Positions 23,679 through 31,361 of a DNA stretch of 64,000 bases are shown piece by piece. This DNA is from CAYLWN01 sp964387625 (GTDB lineage Bacteria; Patescibacteriota; Microgenomatia; UBA10105). The stretch covers positions 1 through 64,000 of the forward strand of contig CAYLWN010000002.1 of assembly GCA_964387625.1 (NCBI GenBank). The letters run 5' to 3'. The translations under genes were made by a program, and so were the position numbers. The notes beneath the pieces were generated by a model. It saw only the letters and a list, made by a program, of their open reading frames with translations. It searched no databases and was not told the DNA's origin. The first letter of the stretch is position 1. Each line of letters begins with the position of its first letter.

Positions 23679-24923
23679 TTATTTTGTTTTTAATTCGTCA
23701 ATTAACTCGCTAATGTTCAATAGTTTTGATTCCCGAGTTTGCATATTTTTCAAAGTCACTTTATTTTGTTTTACTTCATCTGGTCCGATAATTACGACAT
23801 AAGGAATTTGTTTCTTATCAGCGTATTTGAGTTGTTTATCTAATCGGTCCTCAGGATTTATATAAATTTCACTATTTATATTATTTTTTCTTAAATTCTG
23901 AATTAATTCTAAAGATGGATCTAATAAATCTTTATTAAATACTGTTACTAATACTTGAGTATCAACAATATCTTTGGGAATTAAGTTTAACTTCAATGCT
24001 GCTTCAACCATCCGGTCAAAGCCAAAAGCAATACCTACTGCCGGCATATTAATTCCACCTAATTGACTGATTAAGTTATCATATCTTCCGCCACCGCCTA
24101 ATGAGTTATTTCCATATTCGGGTACCAGAACTTCAAAAATCATTCCAGTATAATAATCAAGACCTCGGGCAAGTGTGGGAGTAAATAGCAAAGATTTTTT
24201 GGGAACTCCTAATTGTTCTGAAAAATTTATAATTTCTCTTAAATTAGGAGTTATTTGAGCAATTTTTATAGTTTCCATCAGTTGTTTGGTTGATGTGGAA
24301 GTTAAGCCTTTTGCAACAAGTTCAGCATATACCTGTTTTTCCTCCAACTTATCCAGTTTATCAATTGATTGAATAATTGAAAAAACATCTACATTGTTGG
24401 TAGCAAATTTTTCCAAATTATCAAATAAAATTTTTCGGTCGTTAATTTTTAATAGTACTTGTGGGTAACCGACATTTTTAAAAACAAAATAAGTGGTAGC
24501 CACAATTTCTGCATCTGACAGGGGAGAATTAGTTCCAAAGATATCGATATCGCATTGAGTAAATTCGCGGAATCTGCCTTTTTGCGGTTTATCAGCTCGG
24601 AAGACATTTTGGATTTGATAACGTCTAAAAAATTTAGGAATTATATTTTGGTATTGCGCTAGAACTCTAGCAGTTGGTACTGTTTGGTCATAACGAAGAG
24701 CAACTTTACGACCACCCTGATCTTCAAATTGATAAACCAGTTTATCTGCCTCTTTCCCATATTTTCCTAATAACAATGATGCATATTCAAGCGTTGGAGT
24801 TTCTAAAGGTTCAAAACCAAATCTTTCAAACACTTCGGTAACTTTTTTAACCACAAAATCCCGTTGCCGTTTTTCAGTCGGCAAAAAATCCCTGAACCCC
24901 TGTAAATTTTGTACTTTGTTCAT
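23679..24923 (-). CDS. hisS: Histidyl-tRNA synthetase
   Basis: Class II synthetase of 414 residues. Motif 2 appears as FFRRYQIQNVFRADKPQKGRFREFTQCDIDIFG, the histidine-A motif as ARGLDYYTGMIFEV, motif 3 as GGGGRYDNL and VGIAFGFDRM; the C-terminal anticodon domain begins DTQVLVTVFNKD. Its ATG overlaps the stop of hisC by four bases. Both should be controlled by the attenuator upstream of hisC. Confidence 0.96.
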   Translation of the reverse strand: MNKVQNLQGFRDFLPTEKRQRDFVVKKVTEVFERFGFEPLETPTLEYASLLLGKYGKEADKLVYQFEDQGGRKVALRYDQTVPTARVLAQYQNIIPKFFRRYQIQNVFRADKPQKGRFREFTQCDIDIFGTNSPLSDAEIVATTYFVFKNVGYPQVLLKINDRKILFDNLEKFATNNVDVFSIIQSIDKLDKLEEKQVYAELVAKGLTSTSTKQLMETIKIAQITPNLREIINFSEQLGVPKKSLLFTPTLARGLDYYTGMIFEVLVPEYGNNSLGGGGRYDNLISQLGGINMPAVGIAFGFDRMVEAALKLNLIPKDIVDTQVLVTVFNKDLLDPSLELIQNLRKNNINSEIYINPEDRLDKQLKYADKKQIPYVVIIGPDEVKQNKVTLKNMQTRESKLLNISELIDELKTK

Positions 24924-25948
24924 AATTTCTCCTTTAAGGTTAACAATTTTTTACTATTTAAACAAGATAAAGCTTCATCTATTTTTTTCAAAAATAATCT
25001 GTTGGTTTTTTTGTCTTTAATAGATATTCGGAAACCTGTTGTTTTAAGACCTGGGAAAAAATTATTACGAACTAGACCTATTCCTAAATCTTCCAGTTTT
25101 GTCACTAAATATTTATTACCTTGAATAAATAGATTATTTGTTTGAGACTTGGCGACTTTTAAATTGCGTTTGGTTAATTCATTAATCAAGAATTGTCTTT
25201 CTTTAGCAAAAAAAATTAATGTTTTTTTAATAAAATTGTCATCATTTAATGCAATTTCAGCCAATTTAAGAGAAATTCCGGAAACAGGAAATGGTTGTTG
25301 TGATTTTGCCAACTGATTAATCAATTGTATATTACCTACAACAAAACCTATTCTTAAACCTGCAAGACCAAATACTTTGGAAAAAGTACGTAAAACTAAA
25401 CAATTGTTTAATATGATTGCTTGAGAAATAACGGATTTTTTCAAAAATTCACCATTTGCTTCATCAATAATTACAATGGCTTTAGGGTTTTGTTTAACTA
25501 TTTTTATAATTAGATTTAAAGAAATTATTTTGCCGGTGGGATTTACAGGATTACATAAAAAAATTAATTTAGGGTTTTGTTTTAAAACAAAAGATAAAGG
25601 ATTTATAAATTTAATTTTTGCTTCACATAACTCACATTCTTTGGAAAACACACCAAATGTTCCACGTTGAATAAAAACCAAATCTTGTGGTTTTAATATT
25701 GATTGTGCGATTAATTTAATAAGCTGTTCAGATCCGTTGCCTAATAAAACATTATTAGGTTGGATTTGAAATTTTAGTGCAATTTTATTAATTAAGTTCT
25801 GTGATTGGGGATACTGATTTATATCTTTAGCATTAATATTTTTTAGGACTTTTAACACACGAGAAGAACAACCCAAAGGATTTTCACTTAGGCTCATGTC
25901 TATTGTTTTTCGATTTAATTGTTGGGCATATATTTTTGTTAATTGCAT
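24920..25948 (-). CDS. hisC: Histidinol-phosphate aminotransferase-like protein
   Basis: PLP enzyme of 342 residues, fold type I. It shows SENPLGCSSRVLKVL at the start, LLGNGSEQLIKLIAQ, FLCNPVNPTGKIISL, IIDEANGEF and the cofactor lysine in RTFSKVFGLAGLRIGFVVG. HisC, CobD and aromatic aminotransferases look alike; the coupling to hisS and a leader with adjacent histidine codons favours HisC. An AGGAGG ribosome site lies 13 bases before the ATG, rather far. No other his biosynthetic gene is in the window. Confidence 0.75.
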   Translation of the reverse strand: MQLTKIYAQQLNRKTIDMSLSENPLGCSSRVLKVLKNINAKDINQYPQSQNLINKIALKFQIQPNNVLLGNGSEQLIKLIAQSILKPQDLVFIQRGTFGVFSKECELCEAKIKFINPLSFVLKQNPKLIFLCNPVNPTGKIISLNLIIKIVKQNPKAIVIIDEANGEFLKKSVISQAIILNNCLVLRTFSKVFGLAGLRIGFVVGNIQLINQLAKSQQPFPVSGISLKLAEIALNDDNFIKKTLIFFAKERQFLINELTKRNLKVAKSQTNNLFIQGNKYLVTKLEDLGIGLVRNNFFPGLKTTGFRISIKDKKTNRLFLKKIDEALSCLNSKKLLTLKEKL

Positions 25949-26029
25949 AGATAATCATCATCCTCCTTCGCTAAAGCTTCGGCGGATTATGCATTTCTAA
26001 GCCTCATTTCATATCGGCAAGAACTGCAT

Positions 26030-26053
26030 AAAAAAACCCGCCTGGTTGGCGGG
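26030..26053 (-). terminator. Leader terminator (attenuator 3:4 stem) before hisC
   Basis: On the minus strand CCCGCC, loop AACCA, GGCGGG, followed by seven T. It lies 81 bases before the hisC ATG and downstream of the leader promoter, so it must be overcome for hisC-hisS expression. Confidence 0.85.
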
Positions 26054-26116
26054 GTTCGTGAATAATAACTATTAAATACTTTTAAGCACGAGAAAACCCA
26101 CCAACTTGAGGCTGGT
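26045..26116 (-). promoter_or_regulatory. hisL: Transcription attenuator of hisC-hisS with alternative stems
   Basis: Four segments can pair in mutually exclusive ways on the minus-strand RNA: 1 (ACCAGC, 26116-26111) with 2 (GTTGGT, 26105-26100); 2 extended (GTTGGTGGG, 26105-26097) with 3 (CCCGCCAAC, 26053-26045), nine pairs with one G-U; and 3 with 4 (the terminator). The two histidine codons of the leader frame end four bases before segment 1. A ribosome stalled there would cover segment 1, free 2 to pair with 3 and prevent termination, the classic amino-acid attenuation logic. Confidence 0.75.
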
Positions 26117-26156
26117 TATAATGATGGCTATAAGATAAAGTCATCAGGGTTTTCAT
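26082..26156 (-). CDS. hisL: Histidine leader peptide
   Basis: A 24-codon frame beginning MKTLMTLSYSHHYNQPQ and ending at TAA. Codons 11 and 12 are both CAT (histidine), flanked by tyrosine codons. The ATG is nine bases after a -10 box, so the mRNA has almost no leader. The peptide frame overlaps segments 1 and 2 of the attenuator. Only two histidine codons is fewer than in enteric hisL. Confidence 0.65.
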   Translation of the reverse strand: MKTLMTLSYSHHYNQPQVGGFSRA

Positions 26157-26165
26157 ACTTTGATT

Positions 26166-26174
26166 AGTATAGCA
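26166..26174 (-). promoter_or_regulatory. Extended -10 promoter of the hisC leader
   Basis: TGCTATACT on the minus strand. No good -35 box at 16-18 bases is seen, which is common with TGn-extended -10 sites. Confidence 0.55.
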
Positions 26175-26227
26175 TAAGCAGGCAATATTTATGTATTTTT
26201 TAGGCAACTTGTAGTAAATTTGCTATA

Positions 26228-26256
26228 TTGACAATTTTACAAAATTTAATTAATCT
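26228..26256 (+). promoter_or_regulatory. Possible promoter of the argG-pyr operon
   Basis: Consensus -35 TTGACA (26228-26233), 17 bases, then TAATCT, a weak -10. About 70 bases of AT-rich leader follow before the ATG at 26328. No hairpin or terminator that would suggest pyrimidine attenuation is seen in this leader. Confidence 0.35.
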
Positions 26257-26327
26257 TTATAAAATATTAAATAAATTTCTTTTAAATTCTTTAATTTTTT
26301 AATATTTTTAAGTATTTTTTTAAGAAA

Positions 26328-27935
26328 ATGCAAAAAACCGCTTATCAAAAAGTTTCTTCTTACGAAGGTATTAAAGGAAAAGTCAAAAAAGTGGTACTAC
26401 TTTATTCAGGCGGTTTGGATACTTCAGTTATGGTGAAATGGATTCAGGAAGAATATAAAGCTCAAGTTATTGCTTTGACTATCGATATTGGTCAACAAAC
26501 TGACGACTTGGAAGAAATTAAAAAGAAAGCCATCAAACTTGGTGCAGTTAAAGCAATTACAATTGATGCAAAGGACGAATTTGCTGAAGACTATATATCC
26601 AAAGGTATCAAAGCCAATGCCTCATATCAGGGAAATTACCATTTATCAACACCCATCGGGCGGCCATTATTGGCAAAATTAGCAGTAAAAGTTGCGAGTG
26701 CAGAAGGAGCAGATTGTATTGCTCATGGCTGTACAGGTAAAGGTAATGATCAGGTAAGAATTGAGGGAACTGCATTGGCTTTAAATCCTGATATCAAAAT
26801 CATTGCACCAGTGCGCGAATGGTCGATGGGACGGGATGAAGAAATTATTTATGCGAAAAAACATGGAATAGCAGTTAAACAAACAGTTGATAAACCATAT
26901 TCTTATGATGACAATATGTGGGGTGTAACAGGTGAGGGAGGAGAGATTGAAAATCCGGCCTTGATTCCACCTTTAGAAAAAATTCTACAAGTATGTACAT
27001 TACCGGAAAATGCTCCTGACAAACCGGAATTTATTGAAGTGGATTTTATCAAAGGCATTCCTACCACCATAAACAAAATTCATTATAAACTGACTGATTT
27101 AATTTTGGAGCTTAATAAAATTGGTGCTAAACACGGTGTAGGAATTACACATCATCTGGAAGATAGGGTAGTGGGTTTAAAAGTGCGAGGAATTTATGAA
27201 GCTCCGGCAGCTGAAATCATCATTACAGCTCACAGAAATCTGGAAAAATACGTTTCCACACGCAATGAAAATGAATTTAAAACTACCATCGATACCAAAT
27301 GGGCATATACCTGTTATGCAGGACTGTGGTACGAACCTTTGATGGATGATTTAAATGCTTATATTAACCAAGTCAATCAAAAAGTTACAGGTAAAGTGAC
27401 ACTAAAACTTTATAAAGGATTTGTTGAACCAGTGGCAATTGAAACTCCCAATACTATTTTTGAAGAAAAACTGGCAACTTTTATGGCATCAACAGATTTT
27501 AATCAAAATGCTTCACCCGGATTTATTGAGTTATTTACTTTGCAAATGAGATTGGCTCAAAGAAGTGAAAAAACCGCATTAATTTCAATCGGTAAAAGAA
27601 AAAATAAAATAGATTTACTAAAAGATATTAAAAAACTTTATGAGTTAAAATACAAATTATATTCTACATACAAAACCCATAAGTTTTTAAAAACTGTTGG
27701 TATTGAATCAATATTAGTTAATAAAATTTCTCAGCCGCATCTTAAACCAAATTTACTGGATTTACTGGCACAAAATCGTTTTGATTTAATCATCAATATT
27801 CCCACCAGCAGAAGAGTTAAAGTCAATGAAAAAACTGATGGAGCGACTATCCGTGAATATGCAATTAAACATAAAGCGCATTTAGTAACTGACTTAGAAG
27901 TTGTGAAGAATCTGGTAGAAAAATTAGCGAAATAA
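26328..27935 (+). CDS. argG: Argininosuccinate synthase fused to a C-terminal MGS (CarB-type allosteric) domain
   Basis: Residues 1-420 are an ArgG: P-loop YSGGLDTS (26-33), GRPLLAKLAVKVA, AHGCTGKGNDQVRIE, PYSYDDNMWG, the GVGITHHLEDRVVGLKVRGIYEAPAA block and KLYKGFVEPV. It joins citrulline and aspartate using ATP. Citrulline-site residues (serine of PYS, glutamate of LEDR, tyrosine of GIYE) remain; the usual RSIEGG is VTGEGG. Residues about 427-533 are an MGS-like domain like the end of CarB (KLYSTYKTHKFL, LVNKIS, DLIINIPTSRR, DGATIREYAI). Threonines 447 and 450, K466 and N490 align with CarB phosphate and UMP contacts. The normal length is about 400. It starts the pyrimidine operon, four bases before the next gene. 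Confidence 0.93.
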   Translation: MQKTAYQKVSSYEGIKGKVKKVVLLYSGGLDTSVMVKWIQEEYKAQVIALTIDIGQQTDDLEEIKKKAIKLGAVKAITIDAKDEFAEDYISKGIKANASYQGNYHLSTPIGRPLLAKLAVKVASAEGADCIAHGCTGKGNDQVRIEGTALALNPDIKIIAPVREWSMGRDEEIIYAKKHGIAVKQTVDKPYSYDDNMWGVTGEGGEIENPALIPPLEKILQVCTLPENAPDKPEFIEVDFIKGIPTTINKIHYKLTDLILELNKIGAKHGVGITHHLEDRVVGLKVRGIYEAPAAEIIITAHRNLEKYVSTRNENEFKTTIDTKWAYTCYAGLWYEPLMDDLNAYINQVNQKVTGKVTLKLYKGFVEPVAIETPNTIFEEKLATFMASTDFNQNASPGFIELFTLQMRLAQRSEKTALISIGKRKNKIDLLKDIKKLYELKYKLYSTYKTHKFLKTVGIESILVNKISQPHLKPNLLDLLAQNRFDLIINIPTSRRVKVNEKTDGATIREYAIKHKAHLVTDLEVVKNLVEKLAK

Positions 27936-27938
27936 AAA

Positions 27939-28919
27939 ATGCACAAGACTCCAAAATTTATTAACCTTAAAGAACAAATTTTAAGAAAAATTAAGGCAAA
28001 AGGTGGTTGGGTAAATGCGCATGCTCATTTAGATCGGGCCTATACTTTGTCCAATTCTAACCAGCATGATATCAACGCTACTTTACAGGAAAAATGGTTG
28101 CTTAATGATTCTCTTAAAAAAAATTCAACGGTTAATCAAATTTATGACCGGATGGCATATGCTTTGGAAAATTTAATATCTCAGGGTGTTTGCGCAGTTG
28201 GTAGTTTTATTGATGTTGATGAAATTGTCAAAGATAAAGCAATTAAAGCCAGTCAGAAAATTAAAGATAGATATGGAAAAAAAATCAAGCTAAAATTTAT
28301 TAACCAAACTTTAAAAGGAGTGATTGATAAAGAAGCTTATAAATGGTTTAAAATCGGCGCAGATTATGTGGATATTCTTGGCGGTTTACCGGGAAAGGAT
28401 AAAGGTCAGGAAGAAAAACATTTGGAAATAATTTTAAACACTGCAAAAGATTTAAAAAAAATGATTCATGTTCATGTCGATCAATTAAATACAACTTATG
28501 AAAAAGAAACAGAATTGTTAGTTAAAAAAACTTTGGAATCTAAAATGATTGGCCAAGTGGTAGCAATTCATGGTATTTCAATCTCTGCTCAGAAAAAATC
28601 TTATCGGATGAAATTATATCAACATTTGAAAAAAGCCAAAATTTCCCTAATTTGTTGTCCTTCAGCTTGGATTGATAGTCGAAGAACTGAAATTTTATCA
28701 CCTACCCATAATGCTGTGACTCCGATTGACGAAATGATTCCAGTCGGCATCAAGGTGGCTCTTGGAAGTGATAATATAATAGATATTTATAAACCTTTTT
28801 CCGATGGTGACATGTGGAGCGAACTTAGATTTATTTTGGAAAGCTGTCATTATTACAACATTGATAAATTAGTAGAAATGGCTACGATTAATGGGCTAAA
28901 AGTATTGGGAATAAAATAA
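27939..28919 (+). CDS. Amidohydrolase of the cytosine deaminase / AtzC group
   Basis: Metal-dependent amidohydrolase, 326 residues. Metal ligands: H28 and H30 (WVNAHAHLDRAYT), H179 (IHVHVDQ), H211 (VVAIHG) and D278 in the group-specific GSDNIIDIYKPFSDGDMW. In CodA the residue after H-x-D is a catalytic glutamate (HCDE); here it is Q182, so the chemistry may differ from simple deamination. The group includes cytosine deaminase and N-isopropylammelide aminohydrolase, which strips an alkylamine from a ring. It lies between argG-MGS and pyrD (gaps of three and one bases), so a role in pyrimidine formation is likely; a dihydroorotase stand-in is one option. Confidence 0.8.
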   Translation: MHKTPKFINLKEQILRKIKAKGGWVNAHAHLDRAYTLSNSNQHDINATLQEKWLLNDSLKKNSTVNQIYDRMAYALENLISQGVCAVGSFIDVDEIVKDKAIKASQKIKDRYGKKIKLKFINQTLKGVIDKEAYKWFKIGADYVDILGGLPGKDKGQEEKHLEIILNTAKDLKKMIHVHVDQLNTTYEKETELLVKKTLESKMIGQVVAIHGISISAQKKSYRMKLYQHLKKAKISLICCPSAWIDSRRTEILSPTHNAVTPIDEMIPVGIKVALGSDNIIDIYKPFSDGDMWSELRFILESCHYYNIDKLVEMATINGLKVLGIK

Positions 28920-28920
28920 T

Positions 28921-29835
28921 ATGGAAACAAAGATTAAATTATTTGGAAAAACTTTAGCAAACCCTTTGTTTCTACCATCTGGAATTATTAATGATATTCC
29001 GAGCCATAAAATAGCCGTTGAATCCGGAGTAGGTTGTTTGATATTGAAATCAATTACAGTTGAAAAAAGAGAAGGTAATCCGATTCCCAGAATGGCTAAA
29101 TATAACAGCGGTTTTATTAATTCTGTTGGTTTACGAAATCCGGGTCTTGGTGAAGCTAAAAAACAGATTAAGATATTTTTGCAAACCCATAAAACACCGG
29201 TAATTATTAGTGTATTTGCAGTCAAAGCAATAGATTTTCAAAAACTAGTAAGTAAGGTAGTAGAGCTTAAACCTTTTGCCATAGAATTAAATCTTTCCTG
29301 TCCGAATGTAACTCACGAATTTGGTGAAATTATCGCCAGCAAAATTGAATCAGCCGGTAAAATGACGAAGTTGGCTAAAAAGGAAGCAGGGAAAATTCCT
29401 ATTATTTGTAAGTTGTCTCCAAATGTTGATAATATCGGTGAAATAGCCAAAGCGTGTGAAAATGCCGGAGCAGATGGAATAGCAGCAATAAATACGGTTT
29501 CTCAAGGAATGATTATTAATATTGAGAATAAAAAACCAATTCTGGGTGTCAAAAAAGGTGGTGTTTCCGGTTATGGCATAAAGCCGATCGCCATTGCCAA
29601 AGTCTATGAAATTTATGATGCAGTTAAAATTCCCATTTTAGGGATAGGTGGAATTTCAAGTTGGCAGGATGTTGTGGAAATGATGATGGCAGGAGCATCT
29701 ATTGTTGGTGTCGGTTCAGCAGTTTATATACATGGTTATAAAATTTATAAAGAAATTCTTGATGGTATGAAAATTTATTTGAAAAAAGAAAAGATTAAAA
29801 ATATTAAAAGTTTAATAGGAACAGCACACCTATGA
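28921..29835 (+). CDS. pyrD: Dihydroorotate dehydrogenase (class 1B-like catalytic subunit)
   Basis: Oxidises dihydroorotate to orotate with FMN, 304 residues. Marks: NPLFLPSGI, the ITVEKREGNPIPRMAKYNSGFINSVGLRNPG block, and the catalytic-base cysteine C127 in ELNLSCPNV, which is typical of class 1 enzymes. The ending has AAINTVSQG, GGVSGYGIKPIAIAKV and the phosphate-binding GIGGISSWQDVVEMMMAGAS. Class 1B enzymes need the PyrK electron-transfer subunit, which is not beside it. Its end overlaps the start of pyrE (ATGA). Confidence 0.94.
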   Translation: METKIKLFGKTLANPLFLPSGIINDIPSHKIAVESGVGCLILKSITVEKREGNPIPRMAKYNSGFINSVGLRNPGLGEAKKQIKIFLQTHKTPVIISVFAVKAIDFQKLVSKVVELKPFAIELNLSCPNVTHEFGEIIASKIESAGKMTKLAKKEAGKIPIICKLSPNVDNIGEIAKACENAGADGIAAINTVSQGMIINIENKKPILGVKKGGVSGYGIKPIAIAKVYEIYDAVKIPILGIGGISSWQDVVEMMMAGASIVGVGSAVYIHGYKIYKEILDGMKIYLKKEKIKNIKSLIGTAHL

Positions 29836-30479
29836 GAGACATAATTAGCATTCTAAAAAAGGTCGGAGCGATTTTGACTGATGGTCATTTTGTTTATACG
29901 TCGGGAAAACACGGGTCAGTATATATTAATAAAGATTTTTTGTATCCTCATACTAAAGAAACTTCACTCGTGGGAAAAATGTTTGCTGAGAAATTTAACA
30001 ATAAAAATATTGATATGGTAGTGGCTCCGGCGGTTGGTGGTACTGTTCTTTCCCAATGGACAGCTTATCATTTATCGAAGTTGAAAAAGAAGGAAGTGCT
30101 TAGCGTTTACACGGAAAAAGACAGGGGAACCACCGCTTCTGCAACTGAGAGCGAACAGATTTTTAGACGTGGTTACGATAAATTTATCAAAAGCAAAAAT
30201 GTATTGGTGCTCGAAGACTTAACAACTACAGGTATATCAGTTATGAAAACTATTGTGGCAGTTAAAAAAGCCGGGGGAAAAGTAATAGCTGTATGTGTAA
30301 TGGTGAACCGCGATCCTGATCATATTAATTCAAAAATGATGGGAGTACCTTTTTATTCACTGGGTGTTTTTCCAGCTGTGTCGTACCCGGAGAAAAACTG
30401 TCCTTTATGTAAGAAAAAGATTCCCATCAATATTAAATTTGGTCATGGAAAAAAATATTTACAAGAAAAAAATAATTGA
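29832..30479 (+). CDS. pyrE: Orotate phosphoribosyltransferase
   Basis: Joins orotate with PRPP to give orotidine monophosphate, 215 residues. Marks: FVYTSGKHGSVYINKDFLYP at the start, VVAPAVGGTVLSQW, the YTEKDRG loop and the PRPP loop VLVLEDLTTTGIS. A C-terminal CPLCKKKIPINIKFGHGKKY segment with a CxxC pair extends beyond the E. coli enzyme and resembles archaeal-type or CPR PyrE. It overlaps pyrD by four bases and ends 16 bases before pyrF. Confidence 0.94.
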   Translation: MRDIISILKKVGAILTDGHFVYTSGKHGSVYINKDFLYPHTKETSLVGKMFAEKFNNKNIDMVVAPAVGGTVLSQWTAYHLSKLKKKEVLSVYTEKDRGTTASATESEQIFRRGYDKFIKSKNVLVLEDLTTTGISVMKTIVAVKKAGGKVIAVCVMVNRDPDHINSKMMGVPFYSLGVFPAVSYPEKNCPLCKKKIPINIKFGHGKKYLQEKNN

Positions 30480-30495
30480 ATTTTTTTTAAAAAAT

Positions 30496-31320
30496 ATGAA
30501 TTTTCTACAAAAACTCGATAAAATTGTTAAAAAAAATAATTCACTTGTTTGTGTGGGTTTGGATTCTGATATTGATAAACTGCCAGCTCATATCAAAAAC
30601 AAAAAAAATCCGCAGTTTTTATTTAATAAAACAATTGTCTATGCAACGCATGATTTAATCTGTGCGTATAAACTCAACAGTGCTTTTTATGAAGCGCAAG
30701 GTGCAAAAGGCATTGAAGAACTTAAATTAACATGTAATTATCTAAAAAATGAATATCCGGAAATTCCCATCATATTGGATGCAAAAAGAGCAGATATTGG
30801 AAACACAAATATAGGTTATGTAAAGTTTGCTTTTGAATATCTTAAAGTTGATGCCATCACAATTCATCCTTATTTAGGTGAAGAGGCGGTCAAACCGTTT
30901 TTAGAATATAAAGATAAAGGAATAATTATTCTTTGCAAAACTTCAAATCCAGGAGCTCACGAATTTCAGGATTTAAAAGTTAAAGGTAAACCTTTATACA
31001 AAATTGTTGCTGAAAATGTAACAAAAAAATGGAACAAAAATAATAATTGCTTGTTGGTTGTTGGTGCGACTTATCCAAAAGAATTAGCTGAAGTCAGAAA
31101 AATTGTCGGTGATATGACTTTGCTTATTCCTGGCATAGGCGTTCAAGGAGGGGATCTTAAAGCGTCTCTTAAAGCCGGATTAAATTCTCAAAAACAAGGT
31201 TTAATTATCAATTCATCCAGAGGAATAATCTTTGCATCACACGAAAAAGATTTTGTTGAAAAAGCCAGAGATGAAACTAAAAAATTGAAAATAACAATCA
31301 ATAAATTAAGATCTTTTTAA
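30496..31320 (+). CDS. pyrF: Orotidine 5'-phosphate decarboxylase (group 2)
   Basis: Forms UMP, the end of the pathway, 274 residues. I take the ATG at 30496 (MNFLQKLDKIVKKNNSLVCVGLDSD); the frame is open further upstream but would overlap pyrE. Catalytic array ILDAKRADIGNTNIGYVKFAFE with the K and two D residues, the group-2 form. Further marks are AITIHPYLGEEAVKPF and the phosphate-binding LLIPGIGVQGGDLKASL. Last gene of the operon; the next gene is convergent. Confidence 0.95.
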   Translation: MNFLQKLDKIVKKNNSLVCVGLDSDIDKLPAHIKNKKNPQFLFNKTIVYATHDLICAYKLNSAFYEAQGAKGIEELKLTCNYLKNEYPEIPIILDAKRADIGNTNIGYVKFAFEYLKVDAITIHPYLGEEAVKPFLEYKDKGIIILCKTSNPGAHEFQDLKVKGKPLYKIVAENVTKKWNKNNNCLLVVGATYPKELAEVRKIVGDMTLLIPGIGVQGGDLKASLKAGLNSQKQGLIINSSRGIIFASHEKDFVEKARDETKKLKITINKLRSF

Positions 31321-31361
31321 ACCTCGATGACTTGACTATTCCATAGTTAAATAAACCAGTT

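Noticed and set aside
25949..26175. T-box riboswitch for hisC-hisS
   Set aside because: No T-box consensus (AGGGTGGNACCGCG) or specifier-loop structure; the leader frame with His codons explains the terminator better.
27939..28919. Amidohydrolase as canonical dihydroorotase PyrC
   Set aside because: The GSDNIIDIYKPFSDGDM motif and the missing carboxylated-lysine region place it with CodA/AtzC, not with dihydroorotases.
30364..30495. Longer pyrF start inside pyrE
   Set aside because: The extra 44 residues are the pyrE C-terminus in another frame and have no match to OMP decarboxylase.
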